Notes: generated by a model from the letters alone, not told the origin. Positions 17,913 to 27,122 are shown, numbered from the stretch's first letter. The stretch: DNA of 64,000 bases from Actinoplanes sichuanensis (GCF_033097365.1 NZ_AP028461.1:10691501-10755500); one strand, 5' to 3'. Made by a program: numbers and translations.

Positions 17913-18057
17913 GGGATACTCCTGGGTGTGATTCGAAACTGAAGGCGCCTGGGGACACAGTCGCCCAGGCAACCCGGCGAGCTTACCCGATTCGCTGGGG
18001 CGACAGCCAATCGCCCCCGGTCAGGGTGCGTGCCCGGCGTTTGTCGGGGGTGGTTAG

Positions 18058-18063
18058 TACGAT
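18058..18063 (+). promoter_or_regulatory. -10 element (TACGAT) of a leaderless DAK-family gene
   Basis: TACGAT ends six bases before the GTG at 18070. No ribosome binding site is visible, so translation is predicted to start at the 5' end of the transcript. Confidence 0.5.
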
Positions 18064-18069
18064 TTTCGC

Positions 18070-20388
18070 GTGCTGGAGACCCTCGATGCCGACGCGGTAC
18101 GCCGCTGGTGCGATGGCGGGTTGGCGGCGCTCCGGGCCCATCAGGGTGAGATCGACGCCCTGAACGTCTACCCGGTTCCCGACGGTGACACCGGCACCAA
18201 CCTCGTCCTCACCCTGACCGCCGCCCACGAGGCGCTGGAGCCCGCGGGGAGCCACGGGCCGCAGCCGGACGGGGGCGAGGGGGAGAGCCCGGCCTGGCTG
18301 ATGCGGAGGATGGCGCGGGGCGCTCTGCTCGGGGCCCGCGGCAACTCGGGTGTGATCGTCTCGCAGATCCTGCGGGGGATGGCCGACACCTTCGCCGCCG
18401 GGGCCACGGTCCGTGGCGGCGAGTTGGCCCGAGCGCTGCGAACGGCTACCGACGCTGCCTACGCGGCGGTGGCCCGGCCGGTCGAGGGCACTGTGCTCTC
18501 GGTCGTGGCGGCGGCTGCCGAGGCCGCCGGCCGGCTCAGGTCCGACAACCTGGTCGCCGTCGCCAGAGAGGCCGCCCGGGCGGCCGCCGAGGCCCTCGCA
18601 CGGACACCGCAGCAACTCCCGATCCTCGCCCGGGCCGGTGTCGTCGACGCCGGCGGCCGAGGCCTCTGCCTGCTCCTGGACGCCTTGGTGGAAGCGATCG
18701 ACACGACAGCCGCCGCCACCGATACGAAGGCCGCCACCGATACGAAGGCCGCCACCGATACGAAGGCCGCCACCGCCACCGATACGAAGGCCGTCACCGG
18801 AAAAGCCACCTACGCCGACGATACGAAAGCCGCCGATGCCGCCGCTGCGGCAGCCGCAAATGCCGGTGCCGCCGGAAGTGCAGGTGCCGCCGCGAAAGCC
18901 GGCGCCGCTGCAGGTGCCGCCGCCGATGTCGGCTGGCGCATTGATGGCGAAGGGCAGCCGCGACAGCCCGGCGCAGTAGGCGATAAATCGGAAATATCCG
19001 AACATGAAGGTGTGATGAGCGGCACTGATCGGGCCGCGGTGGCGCACGGGTCGCCCGACTCGGCAGGGGACGACTTGGACGGGGACGACTCAGACGTGAC
19101 AGGCGATTCCGTCCGGCCCGAGACGACCCTCGAGTTCTCCAGCGACGCCCTGGATTCGGGCGGCGGTTCCGCCAGGTCTGAGGTGGCTTTTGGCGGTGAC
19201 CTGGGTGCGGGAGGCGGTTCGGACCGGTCTGAGGTGGCTTTCGGGGACGGGCCGGGAGGCGGTTCGGGTCGATCTGAAGTGGCTATCGGCGGTGACGCGG
19301 GTGCGGGCCGGTCTGGGGCGGCGTTCGGGAGCGGCCCGGGAGGCGCTCCTGGCCCGTCTGGGGCGGCGTTCGGGAACGGGCCAGGCGGCGTTTCCGGCCG
19401 GTCTGGGGCGGAGGGCCCGGGAGGGGTCGGTGGCGCTGTCCGGGCCGCCGGAGACGGTGTGGGCATCGGCACCGACGGGGAAGTGGGGTGCTCGGGGCAC
19501 GGGTTCGAGGTTCAGTATCTGCTGGACGCCACCGAGGAGGCCGTCGAGCGACTGCGCGTGACCCTGGACCGGCTGGGGGACTCGCTCGTCGTGGTGGGTA
19601 CCGGGGACGGGGATCCGCCGACCTGGAATGTGCACGTTCATGTCACCGAGGTCGGTCCGGCGATCGAGGCGGGAATCGCGGCGGGTCGACCGTACCGGAT
19701 AAATGTCACTCTCCTTGAGGACCGACGGACCGGAAGTGATCAGCGGGGCGCCGTGGTCGTCGCCGCCGGCGACGGGCTGACGGCGCTGTTCGAGGCGGAG
19801 GGTGCCGTCGTCGTGGACCGCAATCCGTCGACGGCGGAGATGCTGGCGGCCGTGTACGAGACCGGCGCCCGTTCGGTGGTGCTGCTGCCGAACGACACGA
19901 ACACGCACGCGGTCGCGGTGTCGGCGGCCCGCGAGGCGGAGACCACGGGGGTACGGGTGAGCGTCGTCCCCACCCGATCGCCGGTGCAGGCGCTGGCCGC
20001 CCTGGCCGTGCGGGACGTGCAGCGGCCGTTCGCCGACGACGTGATCGCGATGGCCGAGGCGGCCGGAGCGTGCCGGTACGGCGAGGTGTGCACCGCGCAG
20101 CGGGACGCGTTCACGGTGGCCGGTCAGTGCCGCGCCGGTGACCTGCTGGGCCTGGTCGACGGCGAGGTGCACGTGATCGGTCGGGACGTCGCCGAGGTGA
20201 GCCGCCGCCTGCTGGACCGGATGCTCGGCGGTGGCGGCGAGCTGGTGACCCTGGTGCTCGGCGCGGACGCGCCACCCGGATTCGAGGACGTTCTGAAGGG
20301 GCACGTACACCGCGCGTGGCCGTTCAGTGAGGTGCAGTGCTACGCGGGCGGCCAGCCCCGTTACCACCTGTTGGCAGGAGTCGAATGA
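18070..20388 (+). CDS. DAK/FakA-like kinase with large low-complexity insert
   Basis: FakA-type protein, 772 aa. Residues 1 to about 210 are a DhaL (DAK2) ATP-binding domain (ALNVYPVPDGDTGTNLVLTL with the metal-binding aspartates, GARGNSGVIVSQILRG). Residues from about 470 match the FakA middle and C-terminal domains (GFEVQYLLDATEE, TGDGDPPTWNVHVHV, VAAGDGLTALFEAEGAV). In other bacteria FakA phosphorylates fatty acids held by a DegV/FakB protein; no FakB gene is in view. Residues about 216-470 are an unusual insertion: a run of ATDTKA repeats, Ala-rich sequence, then Gly/Ser/Phe repeats such as GRSEVAFG. The total is about 200 residues longer than usual family members. recG overlaps its stop. 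Confidence 0.88.
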   Translation: MLETLDADAVRRWCDGGLAALRAHQGEIDALNVYPVPDGDTGTNLVLTLTAAHEALEPAGSHGPQPDGGEGESPAWLMRRMARGALLGARGNSGVIVSQILRGMADTFAAGATVRGGELARALRTATDAAYAAVARPVEGTVLSVVAAAAEAAGRLRSDNLVAVAREAARAAAEALARTPQQLPILARAGVVDAGGRGLCLLLDALVEAIDTTAAATDTKAATDTKAATDTKAATATDTKAVTGKATYADDTKAADAAAAAAANAGAAGSAGAAAKAGAAAGAAADVGWRIDGEGQPRQPGAVGDKSEISEHEGVMSGTDRAAVAHGSPDSAGDDLDGDDSDVTGDSVRPETTLEFSSDALDSGGGSARSEVAFGGDLGAGGGSDRSEVAFGDGPGGGSGRSEVAIGGDAGAGRSGAAFGSGPGGAPGPSGAAFGNGPGGVSGRSGAEGPGGVGGAVRAAGDGVGIGTDGEVGCSGHGFEVQYLLDATEEAVERLRVTLDRLGDSLVVVGTGDGDPPTWNVHVHVTEVGPAIEAGIAAGRPYRINVTLLEDRRTGSDQRGAVVVAAGDGLTALFEAEGAVVVDRNPSTAEMLAAVYETGARSVVLLPNDTNTHAVAVSAAREAETTGVRVSVVPTRSPVQALAALAVRDVQRPFADDVIAMAEAAGACRYGEVCTAQRDAFTVAGQCRAGDLLGLVDGEVHVIGRDVAEVSRRLLDRMLGGGGELVTLVLGADAPPGFEDVLKGHVHRAWPFSEVQCYAGGQPRYHLLAGVE

Positions 20389-22559
20389 CCACGACCGACA
20401 CCCCGTTGACCAAGGTGCTGGGGGCGAAGACCGCCAAGGCGCTGGAGGATCACCTGGAGCTGCGTACGGCGGGTGATCTGATCTATCACTTCCCACGGCG
20501 CTACGACCAGCGCGGCGAGCACACCGATCTGCGCAGTCTCCAGGTGGACGAGCAGGTCACGGTGTTGGCGCAGGTGCAGGGGATGAGCGTGAAGCCGATG
20601 CGGCAGCGCCGCGGCAACATGCTCGAGGTGACCATCGGTGACGGTTCGGGCGCGACGCTGACGTGCACCTTCTTCAATCAGGCGTGGCGGGAGCGGGAGC
20701 TGCGCAAGGGCGTGTGGGGGCTGTTCGCCGGCAAGGTGACCGAGTTCCGTGGCAAGCGGCAGCTCAACGGCCCGGCCTATCAGCTACTCAGCGCGGACGC
20801 CTCGAAGGACGACGCGGCCGCCGAGATCGAGGAGTTCGCGGGTGCGCTGATCCCGGTCTATCCGGCGGCGCAGGCGGTGCCGACGTGGGTGATCGCGAAG
20901 TGTGTGCGGACGCTGTTGGACACGTTCGAGCCGCCTGACGATCCGATGCCGGCCGAGATCCGGGCGACCCGGAACCTGGTCGGGATCGGGACGGCGTTGC
21001 GGGAGATCCACCGGCCGAGCTCCGAGCCGTCGTTGTACTCGGCGAAGCACCGGCTGAAGTGGGATGAGGCGTTCGCCGTACAGCTGACGCTCGTGCAACG
21101 GCGAGCGAAAGCGGCCGCGGCGCCCGGCACCGCCCGGCCCCGCGCGGACGCCGGGTTGCTCGTGAAGTTCGACGCCGGTCTGCCGTATGAGCTGACCGAG
21201 GGACAGCGGGACGTGGGCGAGGAGATCGCCGCGGACCTGGCCCGGCCGCATCCGATGCACAGGCTGTTGCAGGGTGAGGTGGGTTCCGGCAAGACCCTCG
21301 TCTCGGTACGGGCGATGTTGCAGGTGGTCGACGCGGGCGGGCAGGCCGCGCTGCTGGCCCCGACCGAGGTCCTGGCCACCCAGCACTTCCGCGGCATCTC
21401 GGCCCAACTGGGCGCGCTGGGCCGGGCCGGTGAGCTGGACGGTGATCCGGAGGGCACGCAGCTCACCCTGGTCACCGGCTCGCTGGGGGCGGCGGCCCGG
21501 CGTGCGGCGCTGGCCAAGGTCGCCGACGGGACCGCCGGCATCGTGGTGGGCACGCACGCGCTGTTGTACGAGGGGGTCGACTTCAAGGATCTCGGCCTGG
21601 TGGTGGTGGACGAGCAGCACCGGTTCGGGGTGGAGCAGCGGGACGCGCTGCGGGCGAAGGCGGCCAAGCCTCCGCACGTGCTGGTGATGACGGCCACCCC
21701 GATCCCGCGGACGGTGGCGATGACCGTCTACGGCGACCTGGAGACCTCGGTGCTGTCGCAGCTGCCCCGGGGCCGTTCGCCGATCGCCTCGCACGTCATC
21801 CCGGCTCTGGAGAAACCGGCCTATCTGGACCGCGCCTGGGTGCGGATCAAGGAGGAGGTGCGGGCCGGCCATCAGGCGTACGTGGTGTGCCCGCGGATCG
21901 GTGAGGACGAGGAGACCCCGCCGAAGGACGACGAGCCGTCCCGCCGCCCGCCGCTCGCGGTGACCGAGGTGCTGCCGCTGCTGCGCGACGAGTATCTGAA
22001 GGGCCTGCGGATCGCGATGCTGCACGGCAAGATGCCGCCCGACGAGAAGGACACGGTGATGCGCTCGTTCGCCGCCGGTGACCTGGACGTGCTGGTGGCG
22101 ACCACGGTGATCGAGGTGGGCGTGGACGTTCCGAATTCCACGGTGATGCTGATCCTGGACGCCGACCGGTTCGGGGTGTCGCAGTTGCACCAGCTGCGTG
22201 GCCGGGTGGGCCGGGGTTCGGCGCCGGGTGTCTGCCTGCTGCACACCGAGGCGGTCGAGGGTTCGGCGGCCCGGGAGCGGCTGGACGCGGTGGCCTCGAC
22301 CACCGACGGTTTCAAGCTGTCCGAAATCGACCTGGAGCAGCGGCGGGAGGGTGACGTGCTGGGCGCGTCGCAGTCCGGCAAGCACTCGCATCTGCGGCTG
22401 CTGTCGCTGCTCCGCGACGAGAAGCTGATCAAGGAGGCCCGGGCCGAGGCGTCCGCGCTGATCGGCGACGACCCCGACCTGACCCGTCACCCGGCGCTGG
22501 CGGCCTCGGTCGCCGCGCTGGTCGACGAGGACCGCGCCGAGTACCTGGAGAAGGGTTGA
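20385..22559 (+). CDS. recG: ATP-dependent DNA helicase RecG
   Basis: Branch-migrating helicase for stalled forks and Holliday junctions, 724 aa. The order is an N-terminal wedge (OB) domain, Walker A GEVGSGKTLVSVRAML, LLAPTEVLATQHF, the DEQH box VVDEQHRFGVEQR, TATPIPRTVAMTVYGDL, and the C-terminal helicase motifs TTVIEVGVDVPNSTVM and QLRGRVGRGSAPGVCLL. The ATG overlaps the stop of the DAK gene (ATGA). DAK-recG is a conserved actinobacterial pair. Confidence 0.96.
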   Translation: MTTTDTPLTKVLGAKTAKALEDHLELRTAGDLIYHFPRRYDQRGEHTDLRSLQVDEQVTVLAQVQGMSVKPMRQRRGNMLEVTIGDGSGATLTCTFFNQAWRERELRKGVWGLFAGKVTEFRGKRQLNGPAYQLLSADASKDDAAAEIEEFAGALIPVYPAAQAVPTWVIAKCVRTLLDTFEPPDDPMPAEIRATRNLVGIGTALREIHRPSSEPSLYSAKHRLKWDEAFAVQLTLVQRRAKAAAAPGTARPRADAGLLVKFDAGLPYELTEGQRDVGEEIAADLARPHPMHRLLQGEVGSGKTLVSVRAMLQVVDAGGQAALLAPTEVLATQHFRGISAQLGALGRAGELDGDPEGTQLTLVTGSLGAAARRAALAKVADGTAGIVVGTHALLYEGVDFKDLGLVVVDEQHRFGVEQRDALRAKAAKPPHVLVMTATPIPRTVAMTVYGDLETSVLSQLPRGRSPIASHVIPALEKPAYLDRAWVRIKEEVRAGHQAYVVCPRIGEDEETPPKDDEPSRRPPLAVTEVLPLLRDEYLKGLRIAMLHGKMPPDEKDTVMRSFAAGDLDVLVATTVIEVGVDVPNSTVMLILDADRFGVSQLHQLRGRVGRGSAPGVCLLHTEAVEGSAARERLDAVASTTDGFKLSEIDLEQRREGDVLGASQSGKHSHLRLLSLLRDEKLIKEARAEASALIGDDPDLTRHPALAASVAALVDEDRAEYLEKG

Positions 22560-22879
22560 TCTTCCATCTGTGCCCACGTGCCGCGTGGGCTGAAATCGAG
22601 GCGGCCGGCTTTCTGGAGCAGACGCCGTTCATCCACTGCTCCCCGGCGGACTGGGTGCACGTGGTGGCGAACCGGATCTTCCCGGGCCGTGACGACCTGG
22701 TCCTGCTGGAGATCGCCCCCGACGGGATCGAGGTGGTCTGGGAGGACGGCGATCCGCCGGAGCCGGACGGGCGGCAGTTCCCGCACGTCTACGGCCGAAT
22801 GCCGGCGGGCGCGGTGGTAGCCGTTCACGACTACCGACCGCGCCCGGACGGGACTTTCGAGGTGTTTATCAGGCGGTGA
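22556..22879 (+). CDS. DUF952 family protein
   Basis: A 107-residue protein with the DUF952 pattern: IFHLCPRAAWAEIEAAGFL at the start, FIHCSPADWVHVVANRIF, and HVYGRMPAGAVVAVHDYRP at the end. The start appears to be TTG at 22556, overlapping the recG stop TGA, which makes it translationally coupled. The family has no established reaction; conserved His residues suggest a small catalytic or binding pocket. Its last 11 bases overlap the convergent surface-protein gene. Confidence 0.8.
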   Translation: MIFHLCPRAAWAEIEAAGFLEQTPFIHCSPADWVHVVANRIFPGRDDLVLLEIAPDGIEVVWEDGDPPEPDGRQFPHVYGRMPAGAVVAVHDYRPRPDGTFEVFIRR

Positions 22880-24170
22880 AGTTCACCTTGCGGCGGCGAG
22901 CCAGGATGAACAGCACGGCGCCCGCGACGAGCAGCAGGAACGCGCCACCCGCGACACCGGCGGCGGCCGAGCCGGTCAGCGGCAGCGAGCCGTCCTCGTC
23001 GTCGCCGGCGACCGGGGTGGTCGCGACCGGGCTGGTGCTGGTGCTGGTGGAGACGGTCTCCGACGGGGTCGCCGAGGGGGTCTCGGACGGGGTCTGCGAC
23101 GGCGTCGCCGACGGGCTGCTCTCGGTGGAGCAGTTCTCCGGCTCGGTCCAGGCGACCTCACCGTTCAGGACGTCCAGGCCGTTGGAGACGGTGACCTTGA
23201 GGCCCTCGACACCCTTGAAGAAGACGACCTTGGTGTCGCCCGGCTGAGCGGTGATGGTCTGCGCCGCACCCTTGTTCGGGGTGAAGGTGGCGGTGACGAC
23301 CGCGCCGTTCTGCGGGTTCTTGACGGTGAAGGTGAGTCCGTCGCAGTCGCTGGTCACGGTGCCCTCAGGCTTGCCGACCTCAGGGGTCTTGCAGTCCTCC
23401 GGCTTGGTCCAGCCGCCCTTGAAGAGCTCGGTGCCGCGCGAGGTCACCCGGATGTTCTTCGCGTCGGCGGCGGGCACGGTGACGCTGACCGGCTCGGCGC
23501 GGACCGCGAGGGTCTCGGTCTTGCTGAAGCCGTTGTCGGCGGTGATCACGAACGGGGCGCTGGAGGTGCTCCGGTTGATCAGCTTCAGGGTGACGTTGCC
23601 GTCGCAGTCGGAGAGGGCCTCGACCACGGGCGCGGCCACACAGGTGCCGGAGCCGCCGTTGTACCAGGCGCTCTGCGGGTTGCCGGGAACGGCCTTGGAG
23701 CGCGAGCCCTCACCGTTCTGGCTGCCGACCTTGCGGTCGTTGTAGCGGTCGCTCTTGTCGGTGAGCGGGTTGATGATGTAGTCGCCGAAGACGAAGTCGA
23801 CCTGAGTGAAGCACTCCGGGACCTCGACCTTGAACTCGAGCTTGCTGCGGGTCAGCTTGGACGCGCCGGTCGGGGCGGTCAGCTTGTCCGTGGACGACTC
23901 GAGGACGTACTGCGGGACTGAGAACTTCGCCGACGGGGCGGTGTAGGAGACCAGCGAGAACGCCTGCTCCTGGCCCGCGCAGAGCGGCCCGTTGGTGATC
24001 TCGATGCTGGCGGTGCCGGCGGGACCGTTGAAGGTGTGCTGGTACTTGGCTTCGGCGGCGGTGACACAGTCGGCGCCGGTAGCGCTCGCGGGGGAGGAGA
24101 ACCCGGCGAGCCCGGTCAGGCCGACCAGCGCGGCGGCGGCGACTGCCGCCACGCGGTGGAACTTCTTCAT
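22869..24170 (-). CDS. LPXTG cell-wall-anchored surface protein (433 aa)
   Basis: A secreted protein with an N-terminal signal peptide (MKKFHRVAAVAAAALVGLTG, cleavage likely after ASA near residue 31) and a C-terminal sorting signal: LPLTG at 396-400, a hydrophobic helix, and the basic end RRRK. This predicts covalent attachment by a sortase, none of which is encoded here. The ectodomain has Cys-containing beta-rich repeats (SDCDGNVTLKLIN; SDCDGLTFTVKN) and a Ser/Thr/Pro wall-spanning stalk (TPSETPSATPSE). The last 33 residues closely match those of the next gene, so the two are paralogous in their anchors. GGAG lies five bases before the ATG. Confidence 0.88.
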   Translation of the reverse strand: MKKFHRVAAVAAAALVGLTGLAGFSSPASATGADCVTAAEAKYQHTFNGPAGTASIEITNGPLCAGQEQAFSLVSYTAPSAKFSVPQYVLESSTDKLTAPTGASKLTRSKLEFKVEVPECFTQVDFVFGDYIINPLTDKSDRYNDRKVGSQNGEGSRSKAVPGNPQSAWYNGGSGTCVAAPVVEALSDCDGNVTLKLINRSTSSAPFVITADNGFSKTETLAVRAEPVSVTVPAADAKNIRVTSRGTELFKGGWTKPEDCKTPEVGKPEGTVTSDCDGLTFTVKNPQNGAVVTATFTPNKGAAQTITAQPGDTKVVFFKGVEGLKVTVSNGLDVLNGEVAWTEPENCSTESSPSATPSQTPSETPSATPSETVSTSTSTSPVATTPVAGDDEDGSLPLTGSAAAGVAGGAFLLLVAGAVLFILARRRKVNFTA

Positions 24171-24197
24171 TCGCGCTCCATATGAGGGGAAATGGGC

Positions 24198-24230
24198 GGG
24201 GGCGCGCCGAATCAGATTCGACGCGCCCCC
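24198..24230 (-). terminator. Hairpin between the two surface-protein genes
   Basis: A 15-bp stem with one mismatch (24198-24212 with 24216-24230) and a 3-base loop lies between the stop of the upstream surface gene and the start of the downstream one. The two paralogues are therefore probably separate transcripts. Confidence 0.7.
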
Positions 24231-24266
24231 GGTTGTTGCTGTTGTTCAGATACTGAGGTGCTGCTG

Positions 24267-25208
24267 TCAGGCGGTGAACTTCACCTTGCGACGGCGGGCG
24301 ACGAAGAACAGGGCACCACCGATGGCCAGCAGGCCGGCGGCACCGGCAGCGACGCCACCAGCGGCGGCACCGGTGACGGGCAGGCCGCCACCCTCACCGT
24401 CGTCGCAGCCCTCGGCCGGCTCCTGCCACGGGACGTCGTAGGTGGCGGTGAAGACCGTGCCCTTGTACTCGACGGTGTAGGTCACCTTGACCCGGAAGCC
24501 GGCAGAGGCGCTGAACTTCTCCGAGCCCTCCTTGCCGGGGGCCACGGTCAGGGTGCGCTTCTCGCCCTTGCTGGTCTCGTAGTCGATCTTGACCGGGGTC
24601 GAGTTCTTGGTGTTGTCGACGCCGAGGGAGATCGTGTCGCAGGTCTCCTCGAGGGTCGGCTCGGCCGGGACGTCACCGAGGGTCGGCGGCGTGCTCGGCT
24701 CCTCCGACGGGGTGCTCGGCTCGGTCGACGGCGGCGTGCTGGGCTCCTGCGAGGGCGGGGTGTCCTTCTTCTTGCACTCGTTCGGGAACGTGACGCTGGC
24801 CTCGCCGGTGCGGCCGTCCTCGTAGTTCGGGTTGGCCCACTTGGCGGCGACCTTGAGCGACGCGCTCTCGGCGTCGCCGTCGACCAGCTGGATGGCGGTG
24901 ATCGCCTGGCCGGCCGGGATCGGCTCGCCGTCGACGACGAGCTTCGGGTTGCTCAGCGTGGTGCCGGCCGGGGTCAGGTCGACCTTGGTGAACTGCGCGG
25001 TCTGGTTGGGGGACTCGCCGTCACCGATGGCGTTGACCGTCCACTCGACGACCCACTTGCCCTTGGACTGGTCGCAGTCGGACTTGACCGTCACAGTGCT
25101 GTGGTGGGCGAAGGCCGGGGTGGCGAACACCGCGACGCCGGCCAGGCCGATCAGCGACCCGGCGGCGAGGGCGGACACCCGGCGGAGCGGGGACTTGGAC
25201 ACGTTCAC
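24267..25208 (-). CDS. LPXTG cell-wall-anchored surface protein (313 aa)
   Basis: A secreted, sortase-type substrate. The signal peptide spans about residues 1-34 (SALAAGSLIGLAGVAVFATP, then AFA-HH at the likely cleavage site). The sorting signal is LPVTG at 276-280 with a hydrophobic helix and RRRKVKFTA. A Pro/Ser/Thr/Glu stalk (STPPSTEPSTPSEEPSTPP) separates two beta-rich halves, each with cysteines. The GTG at 25208 was chosen for its AGGAG five bases upstream; longer frames reach into the promoter. The 311-base region before rsmD holds only promoter-like, relatively AT-rich DNA and no other gene. Confidence 0.87.
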   Translation of the reverse strand: MNVSKSPLRRVSALAAGSLIGLAGVAVFATPAFAHHSTVTVKSDCDQSKGKWVVEWTVNAIGDGESPNQTAQFTKVDLTPAGTTLSNPKLVVDGEPIPAGQAITAIQLVDGDAESASLKVAAKWANPNYEDGRTGEASVTFPNECKKKDTPPSQEPSTPPSTEPSTPSEEPSTPPTLGDVPAEPTLEETCDTISLGVDNTKNSTPVKIDYETSKGEKRTLTVAPGKEGSEKFSASAGFRVKVTYTVEYKGTVFTATYDVPWQEPAEGCDDGEGGGLPVTGAAAGGVAAGAAGLLAIGGALFFVARRRKVKFTA

Positions 25209-25519
25209 GCCATCTCCTGTGTAGGGGGTAGTTAAGGAGCGCGCGAGAAGACCGCAGCAGTCGCTGATGGATTGAGCGAACCTGCGACGACGCCTCCCCG
25301 CGTCATCGGCGGGGACGATAGAACGCCACCGCAACGTCGCCCGACGATAGTCATTTCCCGAGATCAAAGAAACGTCTCAGCGTCCGCTAATGCTGTTGTT
25401 GCAGATTCGAGATCTTCGTTGTACCGAACGGAACCGTACCGTCGCCCGCAGTGCCCGCGTGGAGGGAAAAGTTCACGCCACGATGGCCCTTCGGGGCTGG
25501 TGAAGTAGCGTCCCTTGTG

Positions 25520-26083
25520 ATGACGAGGATTATCGCGGGCGCACACGGCGGTCGGCGGCTGTCGGCGCCGCCGGGCGCGCACACCAGGCCCACATCGGAC
25601 CGGGTTCGGGAGGCCTTTTTCAGTACGCTGACCACCATGACCGATTTGTCGGACACGCGGTTCGCCGACCTGTACGCCGGGTCCGGCGCGATAGGACTCG
25701 AGGCGCTCTCCCGGGGTGCCACGCACGCGCTCCTGGTCGAGTCGGACGGCAAGGCGGCCCGGGCGATTCGTGACAACATCGTCGCCCTCCGTGTCGGCTC
25801 GGCGGCCAAACTGGTCACCGGCAAGGTCCTCCAGGCGCTCGGCGATCCACCGTCCGGCGGGCCGTACGACGTGGTGTTCGCCGACCCGCCGTACGCGCTG
25901 GGTGACGACGAGATCACCACCGTGCAGCAGGAGTTGGTGGCCAACGGATGGCTGGCGGCGGACGCTGTGGTGATTTTCGAGCGATCCACCCGCGGCGAGC
26001 CGCTGAGCTGGGTGGACGGTCTGGCCGGCGACCGTACCCGGCGTTATGGCGAGACCACTCTTTGGTACGGTCGCCGATCATGA
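25520..26083 (+). CDS. rsmD: 16S rRNA (guanine(966)-N2)-methyltransferase
   Basis: SAM-dependent methyltransferase of 187 aa. It has the RsmD start TRIIAGAHGGRRLSAPPG, the RPTSDRVREAFFSTL helix, the SAM motif FADLYAGSGAIGLEALSRGA, and the catalytic motif DPPY in VVFADPPYAL. TAGCGT at 25506-25511 lies eight bases before the ATG, or five before an in-frame GTG, so the message is leaderless or nearly so. Its stop overlaps the coaD start, a widely conserved pair. Confidence 0.94.
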   Translation: MTRIIAGAHGGRRLSAPPGAHTRPTSDRVREAFFSTLTTMTDLSDTRFADLYAGSGAIGLEALSRGATHALLVESDGKAARAIRDNIVALRVGSAAKLVTGKVLQALGDPPSGGPYDVVFADPPYALGDDEITTVQQELVANGWLAADAVVIFERSTRGEPLSWVDGLAGDRTRRYGETTLWYGRRS

Positions 26084-26559
26084 GACGAGCGGTGTGTCCA
26101 GGCTCCTTCGACCCGGTCACCAACGGGCATCTCGACATCATCGGACGGGCCAGCCGGCTCTTCGACGAGGTCATCATCGGTGTCCTCATCAACCAGTCGA
26201 AGACCGGGCTGTTCACCATCGAGGAGCGTCTGGAGATGCTCCGCGAGGCGACGGCGGAGTACGGCAACGTGCGGGTCGCGTCCTTCCACGGCCTGCTGGT
26301 CGACTTCTGCCGGGCGCAGGGTGCCGCGGTGGTGGTCAAGGGCCTGCGCGCGGTCAGCGACTTCGACTACGAGTTGCAGATGGCGCAGATGAACATCGGG
26401 CTCTCCGGTGTGGAGACACTTTTCATGCCGACCAACCCGCTCTACTCGTTCCTGTCGTCCAGCCTGGTCAAGGACGTGGTCAAGTGGGGTGGCGACGCCT
26501 CGTCGTACCTCCCGGACAATGTGCTGGCTCGCCTGGTGGGCCGGTTGAAGCAGAATTAG
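26080..26559 (+). CDS. coaD: Phosphopantetheine adenylyltransferase
   Basis: Penultimate enzyme of coenzyme A synthesis, 159 aa. It has the nucleotidyltransferase motif CPGSFDPVTNGHLDII, VVVKGLRAVSDFDYELQMA, and the C-terminal ISS/SSLVK motif seen here as FLSSSLVKDVVKWGGD. The ATG overlaps the rsmD stop (ATGA), so the pair is translationally coupled. Confidence 0.97.
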   Translation: MRRAVCPGSFDPVTNGHLDIIGRASRLFDEVIIGVLINQSKTGLFTIEERLEMLREATAEYGNVRVASFHGLLVDFCRAQGAAVVVKGLRAVSDFDYELQMAQMNIGLSGVETLFMPTNPLYSFLSSSLVKDVVKWGGDASSYLPDNVLARLVGRLKQN

Positions 26560-26624
26560 CCGCCGGGGCAGTAACGTGATCGCACCACGCAGGGTGGCGG
26601 TTCGACGACGGGAGTGAGGCACCG

Positions 26625-27122
26625 GTGGATCCGCTCGACCGTATCGACGAGCTCATCGAGCTCGTCCAGGACGCGCGCTCCGTGCCGATGTCGCGGACGA
26701 ACTTCATGTTCGACCGCGGCGAGATGATCGAGCGGCTCGAGGAGCTGCGCGCCGAGCTGCCCTCGGAGCTGCGCAAGGCGGCCGCGGTCCTGGACGAGCG
26801 GGACCGGATCGTCGACGCCGGCCGGCGCGAGGCCGACCGGATCGTCAGCGAGGGTGAGAGCGAGCACTCCCGCCTGGTCTCGGTGAACGAGATCACGGTC
26901 TCGGCCGAGCACGAGGGCGCCCGGATCATCGCCGAGGCACGGACCGAGGCGCAGCGGCTGCGTGAGGAGGTCGACGACTACGTCGACACCGCGCTGGCCA
27001 ACTTCGAGCAGTTCCTGACCAGGGCGCTGGCGTCGATCGAGCGGGGGCGTGACAAGATGCACGCGCTGCGCGAGATCGGTACTTTCCAGGGCGAGGACGC
27101 GGAGCGGCCACTCCCCTTTTAA
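26625..27122 (+). CDS. sepIVA: Coiled-coil septation protein, SepIVA/DivIVA-like
   Basis: A 165-residue protein, almost entirely predicted coiled coil (heptad-rich from about residue 27 to 140), beginning DPLDRIDELIELVQDARSVP. In mycobacteria the protein at this position (Rv2927c, SepIVA) is an essential DivIVA-family septation factor. Position between coaD and DUF177/rpmF, length and N-terminal motif support the same identity; the cellular role is inferred. A GTG start follows GGGAGTGAGG. Confidence 0.8.
   Translation: MDPLDRIDELIELVQDARSVPMSRTNFMFDRGEMIERLEELRAELPSELRKAAAVLDERDRIVDAGRREADRIVSEGESEHSRLVSVNEITVSAEHEGARIIAEARTEAQRLREEVDDYVDTALANFEQFLTRALASIERGRDKMHALREIGTFQGEDAERPLPF

Noticed and set aside
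17311..17931. Repeat protein encoded through the 27-bp array (either strand)
   Set aside because: Later units are 25 bp, so the repeat changes frame, and the frame runs antisense through rpmB.
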